From assembly GCA_004297635.1 (NCBI GenBank), contig SCUQ01000563.1:1-10932 (forward strand): DNA of 10,932 nt. Direction: 5' to 3'. The notes beneath the pieces are model-generated. The model was given only the letters and a program-made list of their open reading frames with translations, had not been told where the DNA came from and searched no databases. This document shows positions 1 to 7,233 of this stretch, piece after piece. The translations under genes were made by a program, and so were the position numbers. Numbering within the stretch: position 1 is the first letter of the stretch; every line of letters begins with the position of its first letter. Source of the DNA: Rhizorhabdus sp. Its GTDB lineage: Bacteria; Pseudomonadota; Alphaproteobacteria; Sphingomonadales; Sphingomonadaceae.

Positions 1-13
1 GCTCTTCCGATCT
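1..13 (+). other. Illumina adapter remnant at contig end
   Basis: GCTCTTCCGATCT is identical to the 3' end shared by the standard Illumina paired-end/TruSeq read adapters. It sits exactly at the first base of the window. Read in the topA frame it would encode Ala-Leu-Pro-Ile plus the first base of a Tyr codon, which does not fit the TopA family, whereas the residues straight after (RARRALDYLVGF) do. I take it as library sequence left untrimmed in the assembly, not genomic DNA. Confidence 0.93.
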
Positions 14-2163
14 ATCGCGCCCGCCGCGCGCTCGATTATCTGGTGGGCTTCACCCTGTCGCCGGTGCTGTGGCGCAAGCTGCCCGGCGCCAAGTCGGCAG
101 GGCGCGTCCAGTCGGTGGCCCTCCGCCTCGTCGTCGATCGCGAGCGTGAGATCGAGATTTTCAGGCCCCAGGAATATTGGTCCGTCACCGCCGACATGGA
201 GCATGACGGCATCCCCTTCGTCGCGCGCCTGTCGCGCTGGAAGGGGCAGAAGATCGACCGCCTGACGATCGGCAACGGCGGTGACGCCGCAGCGGCCCGG
301 GCCGATGTCGAGGCCGGCCGCTTCTCGGTCGCCACGATCGAGACCAGGCCGCTGAGCCGCAATCCACCGGCCCCCTTCACCACCTCGACCCTGCAGCAGG
401 AGGCGGCGCGCAAGCTCGGCTTCTCGGCGAGCCACACGATGCGGATCGCCCAGGCGCTCTACGAGGATGGCGCGATCACCTATATGCGGACCGACGGCGT
501 CCAGATGGACGGCAGCGCCATATCGGCGGCGCGTGGCGCGATCGCCAGCCGCTATGATGCCTCCTATGTGCCGGACAAGCCGCGCCAATATGTCGCCAAG
601 GCCAAGAATGCGCAGGAAGCGCATGAAGCGATCCGTCCCACCGATTTCTCGAAGGACCGCGCCGGCGGCGGCGATCATGCGCGGCTCTACGATCTGATCT
701 TCAAGCGTGCGCTGGCCAGCCAGATGGCCTCCGCGCGACTGGAGCGGACCACGGCCGATATGGTCGACGGCACCGGCCAGCACGCCCTGCGCGCGACCGG
801 TCAGGTCGTCCTCTTCCCCGGCTATCTGGCGCTGTACGAGGAAGGCCGCGATGATGAAGGCGACGAAGAATCGCGTCGTCTGCCGCGCATGAAGGAGGGC
901 GATGCGCCCGCCAAGAAGAAGGTCGATTCGGAACAGCATTTCACACAGCCGCCGCCGCGTTATTCGGAGGCGAGCCTCGTCAAGAAGATGGAGGAACTGG
1001 GGATCGGCCGGCCGTCGACCTATGCCTCGATCCTCCAGACGCTCAAGGATCGCGACTATGTCACGGTCGAGAAGAACCGCTTCACGCCCAATGAGAGCGG
1101 GCGGCTCGTCACCAGTTTCCTCGAACGCTTCTTCGAACGCTATGTGAGCTACGACTATACCGCCGGGCTCGAGGAGAGCCTCGACGACGTGTCGGGCGGC
1201 CGGGCCGGCTGGCAGGCGGTGCTCGAGGCCTTCTGGAAGGACTTCAAGCCGAAGACCGCCGAGGTGATGGAGCAGAAGCCTTCTGACGTCACCAAGGCGC
1301 TCGACGCGTTCCTGGCGCCCTATCTGTTCCCCGACAAGGGCGACGGCACCGATCCGCGGCTGTGCCCGGTCTGCGCCGAAGGCAGCCTCAGCCTGCGCGG
1401 CGGGAAGTTCGGCGCGTTCATCGCCTGCTCCAACTATCCCGAGTGCAAATATACGCGCCGCTTCGCCCAGGCGGGCGGCGATGGCGACGGCGCCGATGCC
1501 GGACCGGTCATTTTGGGCACCGATCCCGAAACCGGCCTGGAGGTGTCGAAGCGTGCGGGCCGGTTCGGGCCTTATGTCCAGCTCGGCGACGGCAAGGACG
1601 CCAAGCGCGGCTCGATCCCGAAGGACGTGCCCGCCGAGGATCTCGATCTCGCCATGGCGCTGAAGCTCGTCTCGCTGCCCCGCACGGTGGGGCTGCATCC
1701 CGAGACGGGCCAGCCGATCACCGCATCGATCGGCCGCTATGGCCCCTATCTGCTCCACGACGGCAAATATGGCCGGCTGACCTCGACCGCCGAGGTGTTC
1801 GAGGTGGGCATGAACGCGGCGGTGGTCAAACTGGCGGAGGCGGCGGCCGGTGCGGGCCAGCGCCGGGGTGCCGCCGAGCCGCTCAAGACCTTCGGCGAAA
1901 GTCCTGTGACCGGCAAGGAGGTCAAGCTGATGGCGGGGCGCTTCGGCCCCTATGTCACCGATGGCGAAACCAACGCGACCCTGCCCAAGACCGCCAATCC
2001 CGACGAGATGACGGTGGAGGCCGCGCTCGAACTGCTCGCGGCGCGTGCCGCCAAGGGGCCGGCCAAGGGCAAGAAGGGTGCGAAGAAGGCTCCGGCGGCG
2101 AAGAAGGCGCCGGCCGCGAAAAAAGCCCCGGCCAAGAAGGCGGCATCCAAAAAAGCCAAATAG
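14..2163 (+). CDS. topA: DNA topoisomerase I, type IA (5'-truncated by contig end)
   Basis: TopA relaxes negatively supercoiled DNA by cutting and rejoining one strand through a 5'-phosphotyrosine link. The frame enters from the left edge; the first fully genomic codon is at 16, and the GTG at 43 is an internal Val, not a start. Visible parts in order: the ARRALDYLVGF segment and the SAGRVQS motif of the catalytic core; the active-site Tyr in GAITYMRTDG (codon 481-483); the GIGRPSTYA motif; one four-Cys zinc ribbon (Cys codons 1363, 1372, 1426, 1444); then three repeats with the pattern TG...GRFGPY or GRYGPY (about 1520-1620, 1690-1790, 1895-1985); and a Lys/Ala/Pro tail. By comparison with E. 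coli TopA roughly 150-160 N-terminal residues are missing, which is the TOPRIM metal-binding domain. The loss comes from the contig break, not from a mutation. Identification is certain. Confidence 0.97.
2071..2160 (+). repeat. Lys/Ala/Pro-rich repeats in the TopA tail
   Basis: The last thirty or so codons of topA are built from short degenerate repeats of the type AAKKAP/AKKAP. The tail is strongly basic and probably disordered. Basic tails like this on actinobacterial and some alphaproteobacterial TopA proteins help hold the enzyme on DNA; that this one does so is inference from composition. The DNA repeats (aagaaggc-type units) could vary in copy number between strains. Confidence 0.7.
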
Positions 2164-2201
2164 GCCGGCTGTCCTGTGCGTCCCGACGCCGTGCGGCGGA
2201 C

Positions 2202-2235
2202 CGCGACGGCGGGGACTCGCCGCCCGCGATTCTTT
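2202..2235 (+). terminator. possible terminator after topA
   Basis: CGCG (2202-2205) and CGGCG (2207-2211) can pair with CGCCG (2218-2222) and CGCG (2225-2228) around a six-base loop. A one-base/two-base internal bulge separates the two stem parts, and a T-rich run (ATTCTTT) follows. It lies 39 bases after the topA stop and before the next gene. The T run is short, so this is a candidate only. Confidence 0.4.
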
Positions 2236-2270
2236 GCTGTATCGGTCGGGCCGGCGATGAGGGTTGGCTT

Positions 2271-2942
2271 ATGCATCTGATGCAATTGCTGAATTCGCTG
2301 GATGAGCTGCTCTACGCGATCATGAGCTGGCTGATATTCTATCCGCTCACCCTGTGGCGGACCTTGCGGTCACCCGCCTCGATGATGCGCTATGCCGACC
2401 GCGAACTGGCCGACGATGTCGAGGATCGCTACGCCGATACGGTCAGCCCACCGCTGTTCCTGCTGCTGTCGGTGCTGCTATCGCACGGGATCGAACTGGC
2501 GCTGATCGGGGACAGCCCTCTGATCCGCAACCAGCGCGGCCTGTCGGTGCTGGTCAGCGACGACACCAGCCTGATCATGATGCGGATGATCTTCTTCGGT
2601 TTCTTCCCGCTAATCATGGCGACCCGGCTGGTGCGCCTGCGCGGGGCCAGCCTGTCGCATCAGAGTCTGAAGCAGCCCTTCTACGCCCAATGCTATGTCA
2701 CCGCGCCGTTCGCGCTGCTGAATGGATTGGCCGCGACGCTGGTCCAGTATCACCAGTGGCAGGGGGCGAAGGAACTGGCGCTTGCCCTCGTGGTGGTGGC
2801 GTTCCTCTGGTATCTGACGGTCCAGGCCCGGTGGTTCGCCGACAGCCTCGGCACCTCACTGGCGAAGGGGTTGCTGCATGCCATCGTGGCCACGGTCGGA
2901 GCGCTTCTGATCATCATTCTGATGACGCCCGTTTTCGCCTGA
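2271..2942 (+). CDS. multi-pass inner-membrane protein, unknown function
   Basis: A 223-residue protein that I do not recognise. ATG 2271 is chosen because a GAGGG Shine-Dalgarno lies just upstream; Met4 (2280) is a less likely alternative. Hydrophobic stretches at about residues 61-79, 101-121, 142-160, 168-186 and 202-221 suggest five membrane helices. A further hydrophobic/amphipathic segment lies at 13-30. The stretch between residues 31 and 58 is polar and acidic (RELADDVEDRYADT) and probably cytoplasmic. The overall layout, a soluble start and then about five helices with no catalytic motif, recalls Yip1-type or permease-like proteins, but I see no defining signature. It lies 107 bases after topA, past a possible terminator, and 35 bases before the secreted protein that follows, with which it probably shares a transcript. 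Confidence 0.85.
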   Translation: MHLMQLLNSLDELLYAIMSWLIFYPLTLWRTLRSPASMMRYADRELADDVEDRYADTVSPPLFLLLSVLLSHGIELALIGDSPLIRNQRGLSVLVSDDTSLIMMRMIFFGFFPLIMATRLVRLRGASLSHQSLKQPFYAQCYVTAPFALLNGLAATLVQYHQWQGAKELALALVVVAFLWYLTVQARWFADSLGTSLAKGLLHAIVATVGALLIIILMTPVFA

Positions 2943-2977
2943 CAATCGCCTGACGGCGGATATTGAGGAGACGATCG

Positions 2978-3475
2978 ATGCGGATGCTGTACAAAGTCAC
3001 CATGATGCTGCTGGCGCTGCCGCTGCTGACGGCGCGCCAGGCTGTGGCGAGCCCCTCGGACGACACGCTCAACCTCGTCTGCGTGGGCGAGGGTGAGATG
3101 ATGGGTTCGGAATATACCAACCGGCTCGAATGGGACAAATATGACCATAAATACCGGGCCAAGTCCGGTTACGAGACGCGGATGAAGAATTTCGAATCCG
3201 CGATCACCATCCAGATTCAGGGTAATGACGGGCGCATCCGCCTGCCCAAGAAACTGATCCCGCCGCTCCATTCGGGCGGCGACGATCAGCATTGGTGGCA
3301 GCTCGACGACATCCGCGTCACCGAGGACGAGATTCGCGCCAGCTACAGGCTCAACGGCATGAACAAACCCAGCGTCAAGATCGACCGCGGCAGCGGCCTG
3401 ATCGCGATCAAGGGTTTCGGCCAGGGCTTCACCGGCCGCTGCGACAAGATCGACGAGGGCACGCGCCGCTTCTGA
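2978..3475 (+). CDS. small exported protein, unknown function
   Basis: A 165-residue protein with a signal peptide: a basic start (MRMLYK), a hydrophobic core at about 8-19 and an AVA cleavage site after residue 24, so it is probably periplasmic. ATG 2978 is chosen because GAGGAG (2965-2970) lies seven bases upstream. The in-frame TTG at 2963 would overlap that site and is rejected. The mature part has exactly two cysteines, Cys35 (LVCVGEG) and Cys155 (TGRCDK), near its two ends; a disulfide between them is plausible. The middle is rich in charged and aromatic residues (EWDKYDHKY, QHWWQLDDIRV, ASYRLNGMNKP), which suggests a compact beta-rich domain. I recall similar uncharacterised proteins in sphingomonads but know of no assigned function. 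Its stop faces the stop of a convergent gene ten bases away. Confidence 0.85.
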   Translation: MRMLYKVTMMLLALPLLTARQAVASPSDDTLNLVCVGEGEMMGSEYTNRLEWDKYDHKYRAKSGYETRMKNFESAITIQIQGNDGRIRLPKKLIPPLHSGGDDQHWWQLDDIRVTEDEIRASYRLNGMNKPSVKIDRGSGLIAIKGFGQGFTGRCDKIDEGTRRF

Positions 3476-3488
3476 TCGGCTCCGGTCA
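3473..3488. terminator. short hairpin between convergent stops
   Basis: TGATCGGCTCCGGTCA runs from one TGA stop on the plus strand to the TGA stop of the minus-strand gene and folds on itself (TGATCGG with CCGGTCA, one wobble pair, very tight loop). It could serve as a weak two-way terminator. No T run follows on either strand, so support is limited. Confidence 0.25.
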
Positions 3489-4256
3489 GCGCATCGATTG
3501 CCGCAGGTCGAGCAGGGGCTGCTGCGATACCTGGATCGCGCCGCTGCGCGGACGATCGATATCGAGGATGATGGTGAGCGCGAGGCTGAGCAGCATCAGC
3601 AGCAGGCTGGTGGCGATCCGATGGTGGCGGCCGTTGGCGGCGAGGATATAGCCCAGCATCACCATCGACAGCGCGGCGTACAGCAGCAGCACCTGCAGTA
3701 CCCGGCCGGGGATATGCGCCGATCGCGCCGCCAGCCGCGCCGCGGCGAGATCGAAGCTTTCGTTCATCGCGTCCATCACCGCGCGGGACAGTTGCGGAGA
3801 ACTGTCGGCGCGGATCGCCGATCCGGCGACGGCCCAGAGCTGTTGCTGAAGGCGTGCCGTCAGGGCCATGTCGGTTGCGCGCACCTCATGATCCGACCAG
3901 CCGATCCGTGCATCGGCATAGACCCTCAGCAGCCGGGACATCTCGGTGCGCGCCGGCTCCTCCAGCAGCTGTGCTCGCAGCCATGTGGTGCCGATCGCAT
4001 TGGCCTCCTGCACCACCAGCTCGCGTCGCGTCTCATAGCGGTTGAGCGCGAGCGAGAAGGTGAAGCCCAGGAGCAGCGCCAGCAGGCCCAGCACGGCGGA
4101 CAGCAGGTGATCGGGACTGCCCTTGCCTGGGCCTTGCTCCCCGCGCAGCCGGCGAAGGCCGATATGTCCGCGATAGCCCAGCTCGACCGCCGAGAGCAGC
4201 GCCAGCAGGATCAGCAGTCCGATCAGTCCCAGAGGGGCTTCATCCAGTGCGGCCAT
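3486..4256 (-). CDS. DUF4239-like (bestrophin-like) four-helix membrane protein
   Basis: A 256-residue membrane protein. Predicted helices are at about residues 8-26, 51-71, 186-206 and 214-232, with a large helical soluble domain (about 72-185) between helices two and three. The segment after helix two (LGFTFSLALNRYETRREL, then EANAIGTTWLRAQLL) and the end (LDIDRPRSGAIQVSQQPLLDL) match what I recall of the DUF4239 family, which is distantly related to bestrophin channels; its function is unknown. ATG 4256 is preceded by GGAGA at a normal distance. The gene follows trpS on the same strand after 86 bases and may be read through from it. Its 3' end is ten bases from the secreted-protein gene. 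Confidence is high that the gene is real and moderate on the family. Confidence 0.85.
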   Translation of the reverse strand: MAALDEAPLGLIGLLILLALLSAVELGYRGHIGLRRLRGEQGPGKGSPDHLLSAVLGLLALLLGFTFSLALNRYETRRELVVQEANAIGTTWLRAQLLEEPARTEMSRLLRVYADARIGWSDHEVRATDMALTARLQQQLWAVAGSAIRADSSPQLSRAVMDAMNESFDLAAARLAARSAHIPGRVLQVLLLYAALSMVMLGYILAANGRHHRIATSLLLMLLSLALTIILDIDRPRSGAIQVSQQPLLDLRQSMR

Positions 4257-4269
4257 GCATGTTCTCCGC

Positions 4270-4287
4270 GTGGGCGATCAGGCCCAC
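4270..4287 (-). other. hairpin upstream of the DUF4239-like gene
   Basis: GTGGGC (4270-4275) and GCCCAC (4282-4287) pair perfectly around the six-base loop GATCAG. In the minus-strand transcript the hairpin lies after trpS and a few bases before the Shine-Dalgarno of the next gene. No T run follows, so it is not a standard terminator; it may dampen read-through or translation. Confidence 0.3.
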
Positions 4288-4342
4288 AGCCGCATTCATG
4301 TCGAAAGCGGAACGAAAATGCCAGCGCGCGCCTTGGCTCTGT

Positions 4343-5338
4343 CTACAGGCCCATCGCCTTATAGGCGGCGGCAAGCGTCGGCGCCGCCAGCGCGCGGGCC
4401 TTCTCCGCGCCCTTGGCGAGGATCGCGTCGAGCTCGTCCGGATTGGCCTTCAGCGCCTTCAGACGCTCGGCGATCGGGCCGAGCTTGCCGGCGAGCAGCT
4501 CGCCCAGCGCTGGCTTGAACGAACCGAAGCCCTGGCCGCCGAACTGGGCCAGCACATCGGCCGGGGTCGCGTCGGTCATCGCGGCATAGATGCCGACGAG
4601 ATTGCGGGCCTCGGGCCGGCCTTCCAGCCCGTCGACCGTGTCGGGCAGCGGCTCGGGATCGGTCTTCGCCTTGCGGACCTTCGACATGATCGTCTCGGCA
4701 TCGTCGGTCAGGTTGATGCGGCTCATGTCCGACGGGTCGGATTTCGACATCTTGGCGCTGCCGTCGCGCAGGCTCATGACGCGCGCGGCAGGGCCGCCGA
4801 TCACCGGCTCGGGCAGGGTGAACAGCTCGACGTTGAAGTCGGTGTTGAACTTGGTGGCGATGTCGCGGGCCAGCTCCAGATGCTGTTTCTGGTCCTCGCC
4901 CACCGGCACATGGGTGGTCTTGTACAGGAGCACGTCGGCGGCCTGCAGCACCGGATAGGCATAGAGCCCGATCGAGGCGCCCTCGCGATTCTTGCCCGAC
5001 TTTTCCTTGAACTGGGTCATCCGGTTCAGCCAGCCGATCCGCGCGGTGCCGTTCAGCAGCCAGCACAGCTCGGCATGGGCGGGCACGTCGCGCTGGCGGA
5101 ACAGCACCGCCTTGTCCGGGTCGATTCCGCAGGCGACCAAGGCGGCCGCCATTTCGCGGATGTTGTTCGACAGCGTCGCCGGGTCGTTATGCACGGTGAT
5201 CGCGTGCAGGTCGGCCAGGAAGAACAGGCACTCGCCCTCGTCCTGCATCTTCACCCAGCGCCGGATCGCGCCGAGATAATTGCCGAGGTGCAGGTTGCCG
5301 GTGGGCTGGATGCCCGAGACTGTGCGCTTGTAGGTCAT
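4343..5338 (-). CDS. trpS: tryptophanyl-tRNA synthetase
   Basis: TrpS charges tRNA-Trp with tryptophan using ATP, in the cytoplasm. The 331-residue protein has the usual length for bacterial TrpS and the class I hallmarks: the HIGH-type motif as HLGN at residues 17-20 inside [18 protein letters not shown], and KMSKS at 196-200 followed by DPSD. The segments [20 protein letters not shown] and [19 protein letters not shown] are also typical. I chose ATG 5338 because the protein then begins a few residues before the conserved [14 protein letters not shown] block. A longer frame from TTG 5377 would add 13 residues of Pro-rich sequence and is better explained as promoter DNA. There is no clear Shine-Dalgarno before ATG 5338. 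The gene sits downstream of murJ, separated by a repeat-bearing gap. Confidence 0.97.
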   Translation of the reverse strand: MTYKRTVSGIQPTGNLHLGNYLGAIRRWVKMQDEGECLFFLADLHAITVHNDPATLSNNIREMAAALVACGIDPDKAVLFRQRDVPAHAELCWLLNGTARIGWLNRMTQFKEKSGKNREGASIGLYAYPVLQAADVLLYKTTHVPVGEDQKQHLELARDIATKFNTDFNVELFTLPEPVIGGPAARVMSLRDGSAKMSKSDPSDMSRINLTDDAETIMSKVRKAKTDPEPLPDTVDGLEGRPEARNLVGIYAAMTDATPADVLAQFGGQGFGSFKPALGELLAGKLGPIAERLKALKANPDELDAILAKGAEKARALAAPTLAAAYKAMGL

Positions 5339-5348
5339 GATGGCGGGG

Positions 5349-5377
5349 CTTTTGGGGCGCGGGGCGGGGGAGGTCAA
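5349..5377 (-). promoter_or_regulatory. possible trpS promoter (leaderless)
   Basis: On the minus strand TTGACC (5377-5372) is followed by a 17-base spacer and CAAAAG (5354-5349), ten bases before the trpS ATG. If it is active, the transcript would start almost at the start codon. That would fit the absence of a Shine-Dalgarno there. The -35 is good and the -10 is poor. Confidence 0.3.
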
Positions 5378-5394
5378 GCAGGACGACCCCTTAC

Positions 5395-5486
5395 CCGTCC
5401 CGCTGAACTTGTTTCGGCACCCACCGCGTCGTGACAGGACCGGTCCGGGCGGACGAATGGATCCTGAAACAGGTTCAGGATGACGC
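5395..5486. repeat. REP-like inverted repeat pair between murJ and trpS
   Basis: Two 29-base copies lie in opposite orientation: 5395-5423 and, reversed, 5458-5486. They match at 21 of 29 positions. Each can fold by itself: GCTGAA with TTCGGC (one wobble) in the first, CCTGAA with TTCAGG in the second. The 34-base spacer holds the perfect palindrome GGACCGGTCC (5437-5446) almost exactly at the centre, so the whole block is one imperfect palindrome. The core (CTGAACYTGTTTC) resembles a dispersed palindromic element that I recall as common between genes in sphingomonad genomes. It begins eight bases after the murJ stop and may protect or end that transcript. Confidence 0.7.
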
Positions 5487-5494
5487 GCGGCAGG

Positions 5495-7072
5495 TCAACG
5501 CTTCCGCCGCAACTGCCCTTTCAAAGTGGCGAGCGAATAGGCGCCCAGCCCGAACACCAGCCCGAAATAGACGGCCATGCCCGACAGGATCAGCACCAGC
5601 AGCGCCACCGTGCGTTCGATCAGGCTGCGCCCTGTCCATGGATCGATCCACGGGTTCAGGAAGAGCAGCATCACGCCCATCGCGATGGTCGCGGCAATCA
5701 GCCGCACGCCGGTGCGGCGCAGCCGCGCGTCGATCGCGAAATGGTCGCGGCGGCGCAGGGTGACATAGAGCAGGATCGCGTTCACCCAGGCCGATATCGC
5801 GGTGGACAGCGCCAGCCCGACATGGGCGAGCGGCCAGATCAGCACCAGGTTGAGCGCGAGGTTGACCAGCATCGCCACCAGCGCGATCCGCACCGGCGTC
5901 CGCGTATCGGCCCGCGCGTAGAAGCCCGGCGTCAGCACCTTGATCAGCACATAGGCGGGCAGGCCCAGCGAGAAGGCGGCGAGCGCACGCGCGCTGGCGA
6001 TCGTGTCGATGGCGTTGAACGCGCCGTGCTGCAGCAGGCCCCGGATCAGCGGGGTGGCCGACACCATCAGCCCGGCGGTGGCGGGCAGGGTCAGCAGCAG
6101 CACCAGTTCGATCGCGCGATTCTGCGTGTCGAGCGCCGCTTGACGATCGCCGCCGCCCAGCTGGCGCGACAGGCTGGGCAGCATCGCGGTGCCCACGCCG
6201 ATGCCGATCAGGCCGAGTGGCAACTGGTTCAGCCGGTCCGCATAATAGAGATAGGAAACCGACCCTTCGGGCAGGAAGCGCGCGGCCAGCGTCGTCGAGA
6301 TCAGCAGGTTGAACTGCACCGCGCCCGCCCCGATCGCCGCCGGTCCGATCAGCGCCAGCAGCCGCTTCACCTCGGGCGAGAGGCGCGGCAGGCGCACGCG
6401 CAGGCGCACCCCGGCCTGCCAGCAGGCGAGGATCAGCCAGCCGAGCTGCAGCGCCCCCGACAGGGTGACGGCGATTGCCTGGCTGCGCGCCGTCTCCACG
6501 TCGCTGTGGCCCCGGAAGAACAGCAGGCTGGCGATCAGGCAGATGTTGAGCAGGATCGGCGCCGCCGCGTTGACCCAGAAGCGGTTGAGCGAATTGAGGA
6601 TGCCGCCCAGCAGCGACACCAGCGAGATCAGCATCAGATAGGGGAAGGTGATCCGGGTATATTGGGTGGCGAGCGCGAATTTTTCCGGTCCGCCATCGGG
6701 AAAGCCGCCGGTCATCGCCCAGACGATCGGCGCCGCCGCCACCATCATGCCGATGGTGAAGAGGATGAGCACCGGCAGCAGCACCGACAGCACATCCTCT
6801 GCGAAGCGCAGCGCGACCGCCAGGCCCTGGCCGGGCTGCTCCGCCTCACCCTCGGCGACGGTGCGGTTGAACATCGGCACGAAGGCGGCGGAAAATGCCC
6901 CTTCCGCGAACAGCGCGCGAAACAGATTGGGCAGCCGCCACGCGATCAGGAAGGCATCGGACGCGAACCCCGCGCCGACGAACCGCGCCATCAGCATGTC
7001 GCGCAGGAAGCCCAGCACCCGGCTGACCAGCGTCAGACCGCCGATCGTCGCGCTGGCGCGCAGCAGGCTCAT
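5495..7072 (-). CDS. murJ: lipid II flippase MurJ (MviN)
   Basis: MurJ moves the peptidoglycan precursor lipid II across the inner membrane. The 525-residue, very hydrophobic protein fits the family's usual 14-helix fold. The N-terminus carries the family signature with charged residues at the same numbers as the functionally important ones of E. coli MurJ: Arg18, Arg24, Asp39 and Arg52 (SRVLGFLRD, then SDAFLIAWRLPNLFRALFAE). A further key Arg is in YYADRLNQLPLG (Arg280), probably matching E. coli Arg270. EGAFSAAFVP and GIGVGTAMLPSL are also typical. The C-terminus ends in LRRKR. ATG 7072 follows a strong GGGGAGGAG ribosome binding site, which overlaps an intergenic repeat. The gene lies between secB and trpS on one strand, with repeat-bearing gaps of about 160 bases on both sides. 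Confidence 0.97.
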   Translation of the reverse strand: MSLLRASATIGGLTLVSRVLGFLRDMLMARFVGAGFASDAFLIAWRLPNLFRALFAEGAFSAAFVPMFNRTVAEGEAEQPGQGLAVALRFAEDVLSVLLPVLILFTIGMMVAAAPIVWAMTGGFPDGGPEKFALATQYTRITFPYLMLISLVSLLGGILNSLNRFWVNAAAPILLNICLIASLLFFRGHSDVETARSQAIAVTLSGALQLGWLILACWQAGVRLRVRLPRLSPEVKRLLALIGPAAIGAGAVQFNLLISTTLAARFLPEGSVSYLYYADRLNQLPLGLIGIGVGTAMLPSLSRQLGGGDRQAALDTQNRAIELVLLLTLPATAGLMVSATPLIRGLLQHGAFNAIDTIASARALAAFSLGLPAYVLIKVLTPGFYARADTRTPVRIALVAMLVNLALNLVLIWPLAHVGLALSTAISAWVNAILLYVTLRRRDHFAIDARLRRTGVRLIAATIAMGVMLLFLNPWIDPWTGRSLIERTVALLVLILSGMAVYFGLVFGLGAYSLATLKGQLRRKR

Positions 7073-7078
7073 TTTCTA

Positions 7079-7088
7079 GCTCCTCCCC
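7079..7088 (-). promoter_or_regulatory. murJ ribosome binding site inside a repeat arm
   Basis: The minus strand reads GGGGAGGAGC and then CTAGAAA-type spacing before ATG 7072, a near-perfect Shine-Dalgarno. Eight of these ten bases are the outer end of the repeat arm 7081-7129. In that arm the same strand can pair with CCTCTCC a few bases further out, so the site could be partly hidden in a hairpin. Confidence 0.6.
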
Positions 7089-7214
7089 GGTATGGAGAGG
7101 GGGACCGCCCGCAGGGTGGTGGAGGGGGGCTGCGGCGCATGATGTCGATCGAGTTCAGGAGGATGGCCCCCTCCACCATGCTCCGCATGGTCCCCCTCCC
7201 CGTGCCGGGGAGGA
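7081..7214. repeat. inverted pair of a 49-base palindromic repeat
   Basis: Copy A (7081-7129) and copy B (7166-7214, reversed) match at 39 of 49 positions with no gap. Copy B in the orientation of A folds into two perfect hairpins: CCTCCCCG/CGGGGAGG with loop GCA, and ACCATGC/GCATGGT with loop GGA. Copy A keeps the second hairpin in a changed form (ACCGCCC/GGGTGGT, one wobble): six of the ten differences fall in this stem-loop and largely compensate each other. The 36-base spacer is not repeated. The element fills most of the gap between secB and murJ. It resembles a class of intergenic repeat I recall from alphaproteobacteria; no transposase is present. Confidence 0.8.
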
Positions 7215-7233
7215 ATGAAGGGGGCATCCAGCC

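Noticed and set aside
1362..2270. Long in-frame extension upstream of the membrane protein at 2271
   Set aside because: It overlaps topA out of frame and has no family signal. The protein begins naturally at ATG 2271 with a Shine-Dalgarno.
2963..2977. TTG start adding five residues to the secreted protein
   Set aside because: It would overlap the GAGGAG ribosome binding site that serves ATG 2978 and would push extra Arg residues ahead of the signal peptide.
4247..5434. A 395-codon open frame on the plus strand opposite trpS
   Set aside because: trpS on the other strand has both synthetase motifs and the right length; the opposite frame is low-complexity shadow.
5339..5494. Tryptophan attenuator or T-box before trpS
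   Set aside because: I found no short Trp-rich leader frame and no T-box-like sequence. The gap is filled by the REP-like inverted pair.
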